Shown piece by piece: positions 55,765 through 64,000 of a stretch of 64,000 nt of DNA; the stretch's first letter is position 1; every line of letters begins with the position of its first letter. This DNA is from Opitutus sp. (lineage in GTDB: Bacteria; Verrucomicrobiota; Verrucomicrobiia; Opitutales; Opitutaceae). The notes beneath the pieces were generated by a model. It was not told the DNA's origin and searched no databases. It saw only the letters and a program-made list of their open reading frames with translations. The position numbers were made by a program, and so were the translations under genes. Location of the stretch: assembly GCA_009695305.1 (NCBI GenBank), contig SIBG01000009.1, positions 1 to 64,000 of the forward strand, written 5' to 3'.

Positions 55765-57459
55765 ATGTCGCAGACCTTCGCGCGCCTCGTCTTCGGCCTG
55801 ACCGCCACGTTCTTCGCCGCGTTTTTCCTCTGGCCCGTCCTCCAGATTTTGAAAGGCGGCTTCGTCGACGCCGACGGCCATTTCACCCTCGCCTATCTCG
55901 GCGCACTGCTCGCCGACCCAACTTACCGCGATGGTCTCGTCAACTCCTTCCTCCTCGCCTGCGCCGCCACCATCCTCGCGCTCCTCATCGCCTTGCCGCT
56001 CGCGTTCATCAGCGACCGGTTTCTGTTTCCGGCCAAGGGTCTCCTCGGCTCGCTCGTCCTCATTCCGATGATCCTGCCGCCCTTCGTCGGCGCCATCGGC
56101 ATCAAGCAGATCTTCGGGCAATCCGGCGCATTCAACGCCCTCCTCCACCATCTCCACCTGCTCGCGCCCGCCGCGACCATCGACTGGTTCGCCGCGAACC
56201 AGTTCTGGGGCATCGCCGTCGTCGAGGCACTCTCGCTCTACCCCATCATCTACCTCAACGCCGTCGCCGCCCTCGCCAACATCGACCCCGCCATGGAGGA
56301 GGCCGCGCAGAATCTCGGCTGCACCGGCCTCCGCCGTTTCTGGAAAATCACGCTCCCGCTCATTCAGCCCGGCCTCTTCGCCGGCGGCACGATCGTCTTC
56401 ATCTGGGCGTTTACCGAACTCGGCACGCCCCTCGTCTTCGACTATGCCCGCGTGACGAGCGTGCAGATTTACTATGGCCTGCGCGACATCGGCGGCAACC
56501 CGTTCCCCTACGCGCTCGTCGCCGTGATGCTCGCCGCCTCCGTCGCCCTCTACGCCATCGGCAAGGGCGTCTTTGGCCGCTCCAGCTACGCCATGATGGC
56601 CAAGGCCACCAGCTCGGGCGGCCCGCGCGCACTCCCCGCCGCACCGGCGTGGCTCTGCACCGTGCTCTTCGCCGGCGTCATCTTCGTCGCGGTGCTGCCA
56701 CATCTCGGCGTGATTCTCGTCGCGTTTTCCTCGGACTGGTATGGCACCGTCATCCCGCACGACTACACGCTCGATAACTTCCGCCTCGCCCTCGGCCACG
56801 ATCTTACCGTCCCCGCCATCGCCAACAGTCTCAAGTTCGCGAGCATCTCGACCGTCGTGGACATCGTCCTCGGCATCGCGATCGCCTACGTCGTCGTGCG
56901 GTCGAAAATCGCCGGCCGCCAAGTGCTCGACTTCCTCGCGATGCTCCCGCTCGCCGTGCCCGGCCTGGTGCTGGCGTTCGGCTACCTCGCGATGTCGCAG
57001 GAGGGGAAATTCTTCTCGTTCCTCAACCCGGTGCAAAACCCCACCGTGCTTCTCATCATCGCCTACTCCGTCCGTCGGCTGCCCTACGTCGTCCGCGCCG
57101 CCGCGGCGGGTTTTCAGCAGACGAGTGAGACGCTCGAGGAAGCCGCGCAAAACCTCGGCTGCCCGCCGCTCAAGTCCGTCATCAAGATCACGCTCCCGCT
57201 CATCGCCGCCAACCTCATCGCCGGCGGCCTGCTCGCCTTCGCCTTCGCGATGCTGGAGGTAAGCGACTCACTCGTGCTCGCGCAAAAGACGGCGTTTTAT
57301 CCGATCACCAAGGCAATCATGGAGCTCTTCCAACTCCTCGGCGACGGCAAGTTCCTCGCCAGCGCCCTCGGCGTCTGGGCGATGGTGTTTCTGGGCGTGA
57401 CCATTGTCGGCATGAGCCTGCTGCTCGGGAAGAAACTCGGCGCGATTTTCCGCGTGTAA
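55765..57459 (+). CDS. Fused two-domain Fe(III)-type ABC transporter permease
   Basis: A 564-residue inner-membrane protein with about 12 helices formed by two BinPD_transp domains in one chain, as in FbpB/AfuB-type iron permeases. Each half carries an EAA loop: EEAAQNLGCTGLRRFWKITL (about 170-190) and EEAAQNLGCPPLKSVIKITL (about 457-477), which dock the ATPase. No binding protein or ATPase gene is adjacent, so the partners are elsewhere. Iron(III) as substrate is by family. Confidence 0.9.
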   Translation: MSQTFARLVFGLTATFFAAFFLWPVLQILKGGFVDADGHFTLAYLGALLADPTYRDGLVNSFLLACAATILALLIALPLAFISDRFLFPAKGLLGSLVLIPMILPPFVGAIGIKQIFGQSGAFNALLHHLHLLAPAATIDWFAANQFWGIAVVEALSLYPIIYLNAVAALANIDPAMEEAAQNLGCTGLRRFWKITLPLIQPGLFAGGTIVFIWAFTELGTPLVFDYARVTSVQIYYGLRDIGGNPFPYALVAVMLAASVALYAIGKGVFGRSSYAMMAKATSSGGPRALPAAPAWLCTVLFAGVIFVAVLPHLGVILVAFSSDWYGTVIPHDYTLDNFRLALGHDLTVPAIANSLKFASISTVVDIVLGIAIAYVVVRSKIAGRQVLDFLAMLPLAVPGLVLAFGYLAMSQEGKFFSFLNPVQNPTVLLIIAYSVRRLPYVVRAAAAGFQQTSETLEEAAQNLGCPPLKSVIKITLPLIAANLIAGGLLAFAFAMLEVSDSLVLAQKTAFYPITKAIMELFQLLGDGKFLASALGVWAMVFLGVTIVGMSLLLGKKLGAIFRV

Positions 57460-57521
57460 CCATGATCAAGGATAGTTTGGACCGCGGCCGGCCGACCCCG
57501 ATTCCAGCTACCTTCATGATG

Positions 57522-57553
57522 GATTGCCTCGATGCGGCGCTCCTCGCAATGAC
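57522..57553. repeat. CHCEERSDEAI-type dispersed repeat
   Basis: ATTGCCTCGATGCGGCGC followed by TCCTCGCAATGAC is a variant of a short imperfect palindrome known from many bacterial genomes, whose translation (CHCEERSDEAI / VIARSAATRQSI) pollutes ORF calls. Here the overlapping ORFs read CHCEERRIEAI and VIARSAASRQSI. It lies between the ABC permease and EamA genes. Confidence 0.7.
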
Positions 57554-57586
57554 AAGGAGGATCAAACTGGTCCGCCAACTCCGCCC

Positions 57587-58423
57587 ATGCCTCTTCTCCT
57601 CCTCGTCTCCTTTTTCTGGGCCTTCTCCTTCGGGCTCATCAAGCGGCTCGGGCTCGACGGCACCTTTGTCTCGGCTGCGCGGCTTGGGCTGGCGCTGATT
57701 GTCTTCGCTCCGTTTCTGAAGCTGCGCGGACTCGCCTCGCGGACGGCGCTCTCGCTGCTCGGCATCGGCGCGGTGCAGTTCGGGCTCATGTATCTCGCCT
57801 ACAACGAGAGCTTCCGTTTCCTGAAAAGTTACGAGATCGCGCTCTTCACACTGACGACACCCATCCTCGTCACGCTGCTCGCCGATGCGTTCGACCGCAC
57901 GCTCCGCGCCCGCGCACTCCTTGCCGCACTTCTCGCGGTCCTCGGTGCCGGGTGCATCGTCGTCAAGACCGCCACGGTCGGCGGCACGTTTACCGGCATC
58001 GTGCTCGTGCAGCTCTCCAATTTCGCCTTCGCCCTCGGCCAGGTGCTCTACCGCCGACTCCGTGCACAGCACACCGCACTGCGCGATCGCGACGTCTTCG
58101 GCCTGCTCTATGCCGGCGGCTTTGCCATCGCGCTCACCGCCATGCTCACTCGCGGCGCCAGCGTGACACTCAACGCGACCCAGCTTTGGATTCTTCTTTA
58201 CCTTGGCGTGATTGCCTCGGGTCTCGGTTTCTTCCTCTGGAATCTCGGCGCCACGCGCGTCGCCGCCGGCACGCTCGCCGCGATGAACAACGTCAAAATT
58301 CCCCTCGGCATTACCGTTTCTCTCCTCGTCTTCGGCGAGAGCGCCGACCTGCCCCGCCTCCTCGTCGGCGGCGCACTCATGGCGCTCGCCGTGTGGGTGG
58401 CGGAGAGAAAATCCGTCACGTAG
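57587..58423 (+). CDS. EamA/DMT-family transporter
   Basis: A 278-residue inner-membrane protein with about ten helices arranged as two EamA repeats (about 1-128 and 140-275), as in RhaT/YdcZ-type exporters of the drug/metabolite superfamily. ATG 57587 (MPLLLLVSFFWAFSFGL) opens the first helix; the ORF start upstream lies in the dispersed repeat. The substrate cannot be told. The TAG stop is part of a GTAGGGC palindrome. Confidence 0.88.
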   Translation: MPLLLLVSFFWAFSFGLIKRLGLDGTFVSAARLGLALIVFAPFLKLRGLASRTALSLLGIGAVQFGLMYLAYNESFRFLKSYEIALFTLTTPILVTLLADAFDRTLRARALLAALLAVLGAGCIVVKTATVGGTFTGIVLVQLSNFAFALGQVLYRRLRAQHTALRDRDVFGLLYAGGFAIALTAMLTRGASVTLNATQLWILLYLGVIASGLGFFLWNLGATRVAAGTLAAMNNVKIPLGITVSLLVFGESADLPRLLVGGALMALAVWVAERKSVT

Positions 58424-58449
58424 GGCGGCTGCAAGACCGACGCCCTGCC
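58420..58449. repeat. GTAGGGC hairpin at the EamA stop codon
   Basis: GTAGGGCG and CGCCCT form a six-pair stem around a 12-13 base loop in the 29-base gap between two convergent genes. The TAG is the EamA stop. Could serve as terminator for both. Confidence 0.55.
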
Positions 58450-58452
58450 GTT

Positions 58453-59538
58453 TCACTTCGCCGTCGTCTGATAGGTTCGGGAATGCCCGTTGGCCGGAAT
58501 CGAGATCGTGTAGCTCTTCCCGTCAGGTGCGACCGACATCTTGATGAGATTGGCCGGGCATTTTAACGCCTCGGCGCCCCGCAGATCGTCGACGTTGGCG
58601 ATGAACTCCGCCGGGGCGTTCGCCTCGGCCGGCGCCAGGTAGCTCTTGTGCACCTGATAAAGTGCTTTCACGGACGCGGTCCCCCTGATCGCCGCAAACG
58701 CTCCCGCCTGTCCGCCTTTGCGCGGACCGTTGTTCATCACGACCACGGTCGGCGCGAGACTCTTCACGAAGAGTGGATTGTTGCTGTTCTCCTGGCCGTG
58801 GTGATTCGTCTGATAGACGTCCACCCCCCCCGCCACGTTATGGGGAGTGACCACCTTTTCCTCGATATTCCAGGTCAGGTCGCCGCCGTCAAAAAACCGA
58901 AAGGCCCCCAACGCCAGCACGAAGCCCGCGCTGTTCGCATTGTCGCTCGGGTCCGGCTCCTTCAGCGTGCCGGTGCCGGTCAGCGGATTCGTCACCTTCA
59001 TCTGCTCCGCCGTCGGCGCGATGATTTTCTGATCCGCATAAATGCAGCGCAGCTCGAGCGTCGGCGCACCGGCGACCGGCTTCAGCGGCACCACGATCCC
59101 GGGCGTCAATGTCTCGCGCTTCGCCGGAATATCCCGCCAGCCCTTGATCTGCGTCTGGAACGAAGACTGCGCGCGCCCATCCGGATCCCCCGCCGGAATC
59201 GTCCGCTGATAAATTGTGCCGACCGGGATTTGCTGCGCAACTTCTGCCCCGCCGCCGAAATGATCACCGTGGAAATGCGTCAGCAGCACGTAATCGATCT
59301 TCGCCAGCCCAGCGGCTTTCGCCACGGCCACAATGCGACTTGGGTCGCGGCCACCGGGATTGCCGGTGTCGATCAACACCGATTCATCGTTTGGCGTCAC
59401 GATGAGCGTCGAACCACCGCCCTCGGAATCGATCCAGTAAACATCGAGGGTCTTGACTGGGCTGGCGATCGTGGAGCAGGAGGTCGTAAGGCCAAGGCTG
59501 ACGACGAAAATAAGGGTTATGCTCAGGAGTTTTTTCAT
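58453..59538 (-). CDS. MBL-fold metallo-hydrolase, lipoprotein-like
   Basis: A 361-residue exported protein. A signal with lipobox-like LTTSC (about 17-21) precedes a metallo-beta-lactamase/ComEC-like domain. LLTHFHGDHFGGG holds the HxHxDH zinc motif, FFDGGDLTWNIE and NHHGQENSNNP later ligands. The spacing resembles ComEC-type extracellular nucleases or phosphodiesterases ('SEGGGSTLIV' near the start). Substrate unknown. The ORF extends to 59694 through a repeat; ATG 59538 is the clear start. Confidence 0.87.
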   Translation of the reverse strand: MKKLLSITLIFVVSLGLTTSCSTIASPVKTLDVYWIDSEGGGSTLIVTPNDESVLIDTGNPGGRDPSRIVAVAKAAGLAKIDYVLLTHFHGDHFGGGAEVAQQIPVGTIYQRTIPAGDPDGRAQSSFQTQIKGWRDIPAKRETLTPGIVVPLKPVAGAPTLELRCIYADQKIIAPTAEQMKVTNPLTGTGTLKEPDPSDNANSAGFVLALGAFRFFDGGDLTWNIEEKVVTPHNVAGGVDVYQTNHHGQENSNNPLFVKSLAPTVVVMNNGPRKGGQAGAFAAIRGTASVKALYQVHKSYLAPAEANAPAEFIANVDDLRGAEALKCPANLIKMSVAPDGKSYTISIPANGHSRTYQTTAK

Positions 59539-59559
59539 CGGGTGAAAGAGGATCGGAAG

Positions 59560-59639
59560 GTAGGGCGGGGTCTTTGACCCACCCACGAATTGCCAGCAGT
59601 CGCGGTTCGTCGGAAGGCAGGTCGGAGACCCTGCCCTAC
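59560..59639. repeat. Facing GTAGGGC elements (BIME-like) reaching into the TPR gene stop
   Basis: GTAGGGCGGGGTC...GACCCACCC at the left and GGCAGGTC...GACCCTGCCCTAC at the right form two imperfect hairpins headed by GTAG on opposite strands. The minus-strand TAG of the right GTAG is the stop codon of the TPR gene (59636-59638). Confidence 0.65.
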
Positions 59640-61021
59640 TTCGCATAGAACGCGTTGACCTTGTCCGCGACGTCACGGAAGCCGATGTCTTCACTGTAAA
59701 TCGCCTTGAATTCCAAGATCGCCAGGTCGGCCTGGCCCATCAGTTCGAGGCAGGTGCCGAGTTCGTAAACGATATCCTTTTTCGTGTCGTCCATCTGGCC
59801 GAGATCGGCCTTCGCGGTGGTCAGCTGCGCGACGGCGAGGTCGAAGAGTTTCTTCGCCTTGAAGCAGCGGGCGAGGCCGACCAGTGCGGCGAGCCGCACC
59901 TGCGGGCCCTTCTGTGCTTGTTGAAATTGCGCGATCGCCACGTCGACCTGGCCCGACTCCAGCAGTTGCAGGGCAAACGCATGCCGCGCGGCAAAATCAT
60001 TGGGGTAGCGGTCGATGTAGCGCTTGGACTCGGAGAGCTTGAAACTCGCGAGTTCCGCGCGCACGCCGGGGAGGCGCGCTTGCGCCGCGGCATCGCCCGC
60101 AGTGGCCGCCGTCTCGGTGGCGTGCACGCGCTGTTCGATCACCGCGGCCGCCAGCTCCGATTCCTGTTTCTCCAGCGCGGCGTCGACCTGGCCGGCCGGC
60201 TGCTGGCGCGCCTTGCGCACCCAGACCAGCGCCTGAGTGAGATCGCCGAGTTGCCGGTAAGTCTGCGCGACCGCGCGGTAGTGATTGAGATTGGCCGGCT
60301 CTTTCGCGGCGCGCGCGAGCGCCTCCTCGAGGAGTCGCAGCGTCATGGCATCCCCCGTGACAATTTTTTTCTCCTGTTCGAGCGAGACGGCCTGCTCCTC
60401 ATCGCGGAGCTTTTCACGGTAATTACTCTTCGCGTCCCACTTGTTCTGCGTGACCGTTTGCGCCACCGAGGCCCGGCGCATGAGGTTTTGCGCGTCGGCA
60501 TCGTTTAGCTTGGTGCGGAGAATCTCGTCGACGACCTTCAACGCTTCGGCCGGCTTGGCGGCGGCGAGCCAGGCTTCGCCGAGGGCGAGCAGATTGGGGC
60601 GGTTGTCCGGTTCGATTTCCCGGATGGCATCGAGCGCAAAAGCCACCGTCTCGGGAAACCCGAGCCCGCCCGCCGCCTCGGCGAGCATCTTGAGCGCCGG
60701 CACGCTCGTCGGATCTTTGCCGAGCAGCGTTTCCGCGGTCTCCATCATTTTCGCCGGCTCCTTGTTGCCGCCACCGAACATGAAAGGCGCGGCCGAAAAT
60801 CCGCTCATCGTCTTCGCCATAAAACCGCCCTTGCCCTTGGCGGCGCGGAGTTGGGCGACGCGCTGGAGCTTGCGCACCGGCAGACAGCCCGGCACGGCCT
60901 TGAGCACTTGCGCCGTGACCTCGGCGACATAGTCAAAATTGCCGCGATCGAGCGCGACGCGGGCATTTTCGAGCTGCTTTTGGTGACGAGGGTCGAGCGA
61001 AGTGACGGGAACGTCTGGCAT
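59636..61021 (-). CDS. TPR-repeat protein
   Basis: A 461-residue soluble protein made of helical TPR-like units, with no signal peptide. NARVALDRGNFDYVAEVTAQ opens the first unit and the last ones end DLAILEFKAIYSED. A Gly-rich insert (FMFGGGNKEP) interrupts the N-terminal part. No enzymatic motif. Relatives with this length are common in Verrucomicrobia without assigned function; a scaffold role is assumed. ATG 61021 (MPDVPVTSL) was preferred to 61048. It sits 53 bases downstream of glmM on the same strand. Confidence 0.82.
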   Translation of the reverse strand: MPDVPVTSLDPRHQKQLENARVALDRGNFDYVAEVTAQVLKAVPGCLPVRKLQRVAQLRAAKGKGGFMAKTMSGFSAAPFMFGGGNKEPAKMMETAETLLGKDPTSVPALKMLAEAAGGLGFPETVAFALDAIREIEPDNRPNLLALGEAWLAAAKPAEALKVVDEILRTKLNDADAQNLMRRASVAQTVTQNKWDAKSNYREKLRDEEQAVSLEQEKKIVTGDAMTLRLLEEALARAAKEPANLNHYRAVAQTYRQLGDLTQALVWVRKARQQPAGQVDAALEKQESELAAAVIEQRVHATETAATAGDAAAQARLPGVRAELASFKLSESKRYIDRYPNDFAARHAFALQLLESGQVDVAIAQFQQAQKGPQVRLAALVGLARCFKAKKLFDLAVAQLTTAKADLGQMDDTKKDIVYELGTCLELMGQADLAILEFKAIYSEDIGFRDVADKVNAFYAK

Positions 61022-61074
61022 AGGGGAAGTGGAGCGAAATCGCCGCATCCGGTGCGGTCAACGCCAGAGTCGCT

Positions 61075-62397
61075 CTAGACCACCTCCAACTCCGCCCTCA
61101 CCGCCGCCTCCAGCCGTGCCAGACCGGAGCGAATGGCCCCATCGGTCGGCCCCTCCACCAGCAGACGCAGCTTCGGCTCAGTGCCAGAATAGCGCACGAG
61201 CACGCGGCCCCGCGCCCCGAGTTCCTTTTCCAGCGCGCGAATCGCCGCCCTGACCGCTGGAAGACTCTCCAGCGATTTTTTCGCACGCACCGTCAGTGCC
61301 GACGTAATCTGCGGAAATTTTTTTAACGCGCGGCGCAACTCCGACAGTGGCCGGCCCGTGGCCCGCATCACTTCCATGACCTTCAACGCCGCAACCAAGC
61401 CATCCCCCGTCGGCGAAATCTCTGAACAGATGATATGCCCGCTCGACTCCCCGCCGAGTGTGGCACCCTCGGCGAGCATCCGCTCGATCACATAGCGGTC
61501 GCCGACGGCCGTGCGCAGCACCCGCCCGCCCGCCGCGGCGATCGCGGCGTCAACCCCGAGATTACTCTGGATGGTGACGACGAGCGTTTGCTTCGCGAGC
61601 CGTCCGTGCGCCAGCGCGTGCGCCGCCAGCAGCGTGAGAATCTCATCCCCGTCGAGCACGCCGCCGTGCTCGTCGCACAGCACACAGCGATCGCCGTCGC
61701 CGTCGTGTGCGACCCCTAGCCGCGCGCCGGTCGCGAGCACGCGCGCCGCCAGTTGCTCAGCGTGTTCGCTGCCGACCCCGGCGTTGATATTGCGTCCGTC
61801 GGGGGCGTTGCCCAGACCGATGACCTCGGCGCCAAGCGCCCGCAGCACCACCGGGCTCGTCGCGCACGTCGCCCCATTCGCGGTGTCGAGCACGACGCGC
61901 CAGCCCGCGAGGGCCCCGGCCGGCAGCAGCGCTTGCATCGCCGCGACATAGCCAGTGCACGCGTCGAGCGCCGGAAGCGGTGATTCCTCGCCCGTCACGC
62001 CGTCCGGCAGCCGCTGCTCGATCTGGAGTTCCTCGGCGTCCGTCAGCTTCACTCCGCCGGGGCCAAAAAATTTGATCCCATTGTCCGCGGCCGGATTGTG
62101 CGAGGCGGTGATGACGACGCCGAGCACCGCGCCGGTCGTGCGGACCGCCCGCGAGACCGCGGGCGTCGGCACCACGCCCAGCGATACCGGCTCCGTTCCG
62201 CCCACCCGCAGTCCGCGCGCAACCGCCGCCTCCAGTGTCGCCCCCGAGTAACGCGGATCGCGCCCAACCAGCACGCGTCCTTTTTTCGGCAGCCATGACG
62301 CCGCGGCGAAACCGAGCCGCGCGGCAAAGGCTTCATTGATCACCGGCCCGCCATACAGCCCGCGCACACCATCGGTGCCAAAATATTTTCGACTCAT
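61075..62397 (-). CDS. glmM: Phosphoglucosamine mutase
   Basis: Interconverts glucosamine-6-phosphate and glucosamine-1-phosphate for UDP-GlcNAc, peptidoglycan and LPS synthesis. At 440 residues it is the usual length. It starts YFGTDGVRG, has the phospho-serine loop VITASHNP (Ser99), the metal-binding DGDGDR, GGESSGH for sugar binding and RYSGTEPKLR for phosphate binding. All are intact. ATG 62397 (MSRKYFGTD) was chosen over 62415. Confidence 0.97.
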   Translation of the reverse strand: MSRKYFGTDGVRGLYGGPVINEAFAARLGFAAASWLPKKGRVLVGRDPRYSGATLEAAVARGLRVGGTEPVSLGVVPTPAVSRAVRTTGAVLGVVITASHNPAADNGIKFFGPGGVKLTDAEELQIEQRLPDGVTGEESPLPALDACTGYVAAMQALLPAGALAGWRVVLDTANGATCATSPVVLRALGAEVIGLGNAPDGRNINAGVGSEHAEQLAARVLATGARLGVAHDGDGDRCVLCDEHGGVLDGDEILTLLAAHALAHGRLAKQTLVVTIQSNLGVDAAIAAAGGRVLRTAVGDRYVIERMLAEGATLGGESSGHIICSEISPTGDGLVAALKVMEVMRATGRPLSELRRALKKFPQITSALTVRAKKSLESLPAVRAAIRALEKELGARGRVLVRYSGTEPKLRLLVEGPTDGAIRSGLARLEAAVRAELEVV

Positions 62398-62499
62398 ACG
62401 CGACAAAATTCCCAACGGATTGCCCTCGCCAGCCCGCCGCAGCCGGCCGGGGCGAGCCTGCCGGATTGCTTCGGCGCTCTACTCCTCATCGGGCCAGGC

Positions 62500-63546
62500 T
62501 CAGGTGGCATAAAATTCCCGCGTTGCCGCGATTTTTTTCTGCACCGCGCCGCCCAGCAGGAATTCGCGTGCCGGGGCCAGGCCGTCGCGCACCGTCGGCA
62601 CTTTCCCGACGATCCACATCGCGGTGGCCGCGTTGAGCACAATCGTGTCCGCAAGTCCCGCCGCGCCGCGACCGGCCAGCAGCGCCTCGACGATCGCGAG
62701 GTTGGCCGGGAGATCTCCGCCCAGGAGGTGCTCGAAGGGCGCGGTCCGCAGCCCGAAATTCTCCGCGCGCCACTCGGCATCGAGGTCGCGCCACCGGCCG
62801 AAGCCGCGCACCCGGTTGGCGGTCGCCGTCGTCAATTCATCGATGCCGCGGCCCGGCGCGATCACCCCGTGAGCCACGAGTCCCGCCTGTGCGCCGAGGG
62901 TCTCGAGCGCGGCGGCGAATTTTGCCACCCACGGTTCCGCGAACACGCCGAGCAGGAGGTGCGCCGGACGTCCGGGGTTGATCAGCGGGCCGAGGAGGTT
63001 GAAGACCGTGCGCTGGCCGCGCGCCGCGAGCGCCCGGCGGACGGGCGCGATGTGCTGGAACGCCGGATGGTAGCCGGGCGCGAAGAAAAACGCGAAGCCG
63101 AGTTCGTCGAGCGCCCGGCGGATTTTTTCCGGTGGCGCGTCGAGCTTGACCCCCAGTGCCGCGAGCAGATCCGCGCTGCCACATTTCGACGTGATACCAC
63201 GATTACCGTGTTTCATCACGGTCACACCCGCGCTCGCGAGCACGAGCACGACGAGGCTGGAAATATTGAAACCGCCGGCGTGATCGCCGCCGGTGCCGAC
63301 GATATCGATCGCGCGAGGTGCCCAAGCCTCGACGCCGGGATTGACGGCGCGGGCCCGAAACGCGGCCGCAAACGCCGCGACCTCCGCGACCGATTCGCCC
63401 TTCGCCGCCAGGGCGGTCAAGAAATCCGCCTTCGACTCGTCCGCGACGTCGATCGCCGTCAGCGCGGCCGCCGCCCCCTCGACCTCCGTCGGCACGAGAT
63501 CGCGGCCGGCGGCGAGTTGAGCAGTGAGGGCGGTGAGCGGGGACAT
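62500..63546 (-). CDS. trpD: Anthranilate phosphoribosyltransferase
   Basis: Second committed step of tryptophan synthesis: anthranilate plus PRPP. The protein has 348 residues. GTGGDHAGGFNISS binds the PRPP diphosphate, MKHGNRGITSKCGSAD lines the anthranilate channel and FNLLGPLINPG is the typical late segment. ATG 63546 is the true start; the ORF upstream runs antisense to uppP. No other trp genes are in the window, so the pathway is dispersed or split. Confidence 0.95.
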   Translation of the reverse strand: MSPLTALTAQLAAGRDLVPTEVEGAAAALTAIDVADESKADFLTALAAKGESVAEVAAFAAAFRARAVNPGVEAWAPRAIDIVGTGGDHAGGFNISSLVVLVLASAGVTVMKHGNRGITSKCGSADLLAALGVKLDAPPEKIRRALDELGFAFFFAPGYHPAFQHIAPVRRALAARGQRTVFNLLGPLINPGRPAHLLLGVFAEPWVAKFAAALETLGAQAGLVAHGVIAPGRGIDELTTATANRVRGFGRWRDLDAEWRAENFGLRTAPFEHLLGGDLPANLAIVEALLAGRGAAGLADTIVLNAATAMWIVGKVPTVRDGLAPAREFLLGGAVQKKIAATREFYAT

Positions 63547-63625
63547 GAGCGGATCGAGTGAGGCGGCTCGGCCACGCGCCGCAAATAAAATTGCGCCACT
63601 CCGCGAAAGCTGAAACCAACCCCGC

Positions 63626-64000
63626 GTGCGAAAAACTCTTCTGTTCCTCGCCGCGTGGCTCGGATTTTCCGCGGGCGCGCTGGCCCAGCCCAAGGCCCGG
63701 GTCCCGGAAATCATCGTCCCCGCCGCCGCGCCGGTCGCCGAACTCAGCATCTCCGACGCCATTATCCTGGGCGTGGTCGAGGGCGTGACCGAATTTTTGC
63801 CCATCTCGTCGACCGGCCATCTCATCATTGTGACCCGCGTGCTCCGGCTGGAGTCGGACCGACCGCTGGTCGGGCGCGATGGCCGGCCGTTGTGGTTTCG
63901 CCCGCCCTCGGCGAAGCATCCCGCCGGCCAGCCGCTGACCCTCAAGCTCGCCGCCGACACGTTTAACGTCGTCATTCAATTCGGCGCGATCGCCGCCGTG
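63626..64000 (+). CDS. uppP: Undecaprenyl-diphosphatase UppP, 5' part
   Basis: Removes a phosphate from undecaprenyl diphosphate to recycle the carrier lipid for cell-wall synthesis. Only the first 125 codons are in the window; the frame is open to the edge, which is why it is missing from the ORF track. From GTG 63626 a signal-like helix (about 1-20) is followed by [20 protein letters not shown], the (E/Q)xxxE and SSTGH motifs of the BacA active site. The sequence between this motif and residue 125 is longer than in E. coli. Confidence 0.9.
   Translation, partial: MRKTLLFLAAWLGFSAGALAQPKARVPEIIVPAAAPVAELSISDAIILGVVEGVTEFLPISSTGHLIIVTRVLRLESDRPLVGRDGRPLWFRPPSAKHPAGQPLTLKLAADTFNVVIQFGAIAAV

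Noticed and set aside
55606-57150. 514-residue minus-strand ORF rich in Glu/Asp/Gly
   Set aside because: Antisense to the ABC permease, whose EAA loops and helices are unmistakable.
57297-57578. Small protein with CHCEERRIEAI
   Set aside because: This is the translation of a dispersed palindromic repeat plus permease antisense, not a gene.

Overview
The window is GC-rich (roughly 65%) bacterial chromosome. It most resembles Verrucomicrobiota of the Opitutaceae type. Evidence for this is the large secreted NHL/Ig protein ending in a tandem 'RLINLSV...' C-terminal module, many GTAG-headed palindromes, the PVC-style MoxR/DUF58/BatA/DUF4159 operon, and weak or absent Shine-Dalgarno sequences. 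I could not run a search, so the taxonomy is inference. I saw no rRNA, tRNA, CRISPR, prophage or transposase gene.

Layout. 0.3-3.4 kb: secreted beta-propeller/Ig protein. 3.5-5.7 kb: multi-pass membrane protein broken by three one-base homopolymer deletions. 6.0-6.5 kb: first copy of a 143-bp two-hairpin repeat and a small Cys-rich protein. 6.6-16 kb: ndk, an SDR epimerase, glgA, rnr, a DUF5069-like protein and a periplasmic Mo-hydroxylase set (2Fe-2S subunit, Tat-exported molybdopterin subunit, cytochrome c). 16-18.6 kb: family B DNA polymerase and a small membrane protein. 19.0-20.6 kb: a radical SAM gene that has lost one cluster cysteine and is interrupted by the second repeat copy. 20.6-29 kb: clpS plus a coupled partner, a TMTC-like TPR membrane protein, proS, argA, a response regulator with a frameshifted start, and ridA. 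28.7-36.2 kb: probable nitrogen/purine salvage block (NMT1-type binding lipoprotein, amidase, amidohydrolase, purine nucleoside permease-like protein, NCS2 permease, adenine deaminase).

36.4-52.2 kb, all on the minus strand with mostly 4-bp ATGA overlaps, is the main system. It comprises a TPR metallopeptidase, two DUF4159 proteins, MoxR ATPase, DUF58, BatA/VWA, a giant DUF4175 coiled-coil membrane protein, a coupled 35-codon micro-ORF, a degenerate VWA/GATase-like membrane protein and a C13-like pseudo-peptidase. This reads as one envelope chaperone/stress machine driven by the MoxR ATPase.

52.3-55.6 kb: universal stress protein, Mn transporter mntH and its divergent MntR-type regulator with a palindromic operator, and an outer-membrane beta-barrel protein. 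55.7-64 kb: fused Fe(III)-type ABC permease, EamA transporter, MBL-fold lipoprotein, TPR protein, glmM, trpD, and the start of uppP running off the edge.

The most notable non-coding signals are the 143-bp repeat that splits a gene, a set of GTAG-headed palindromes whose TAG serves as the stop codon of five genes, and clustered homopolymer frameshifts that may be real decay or assembly error.
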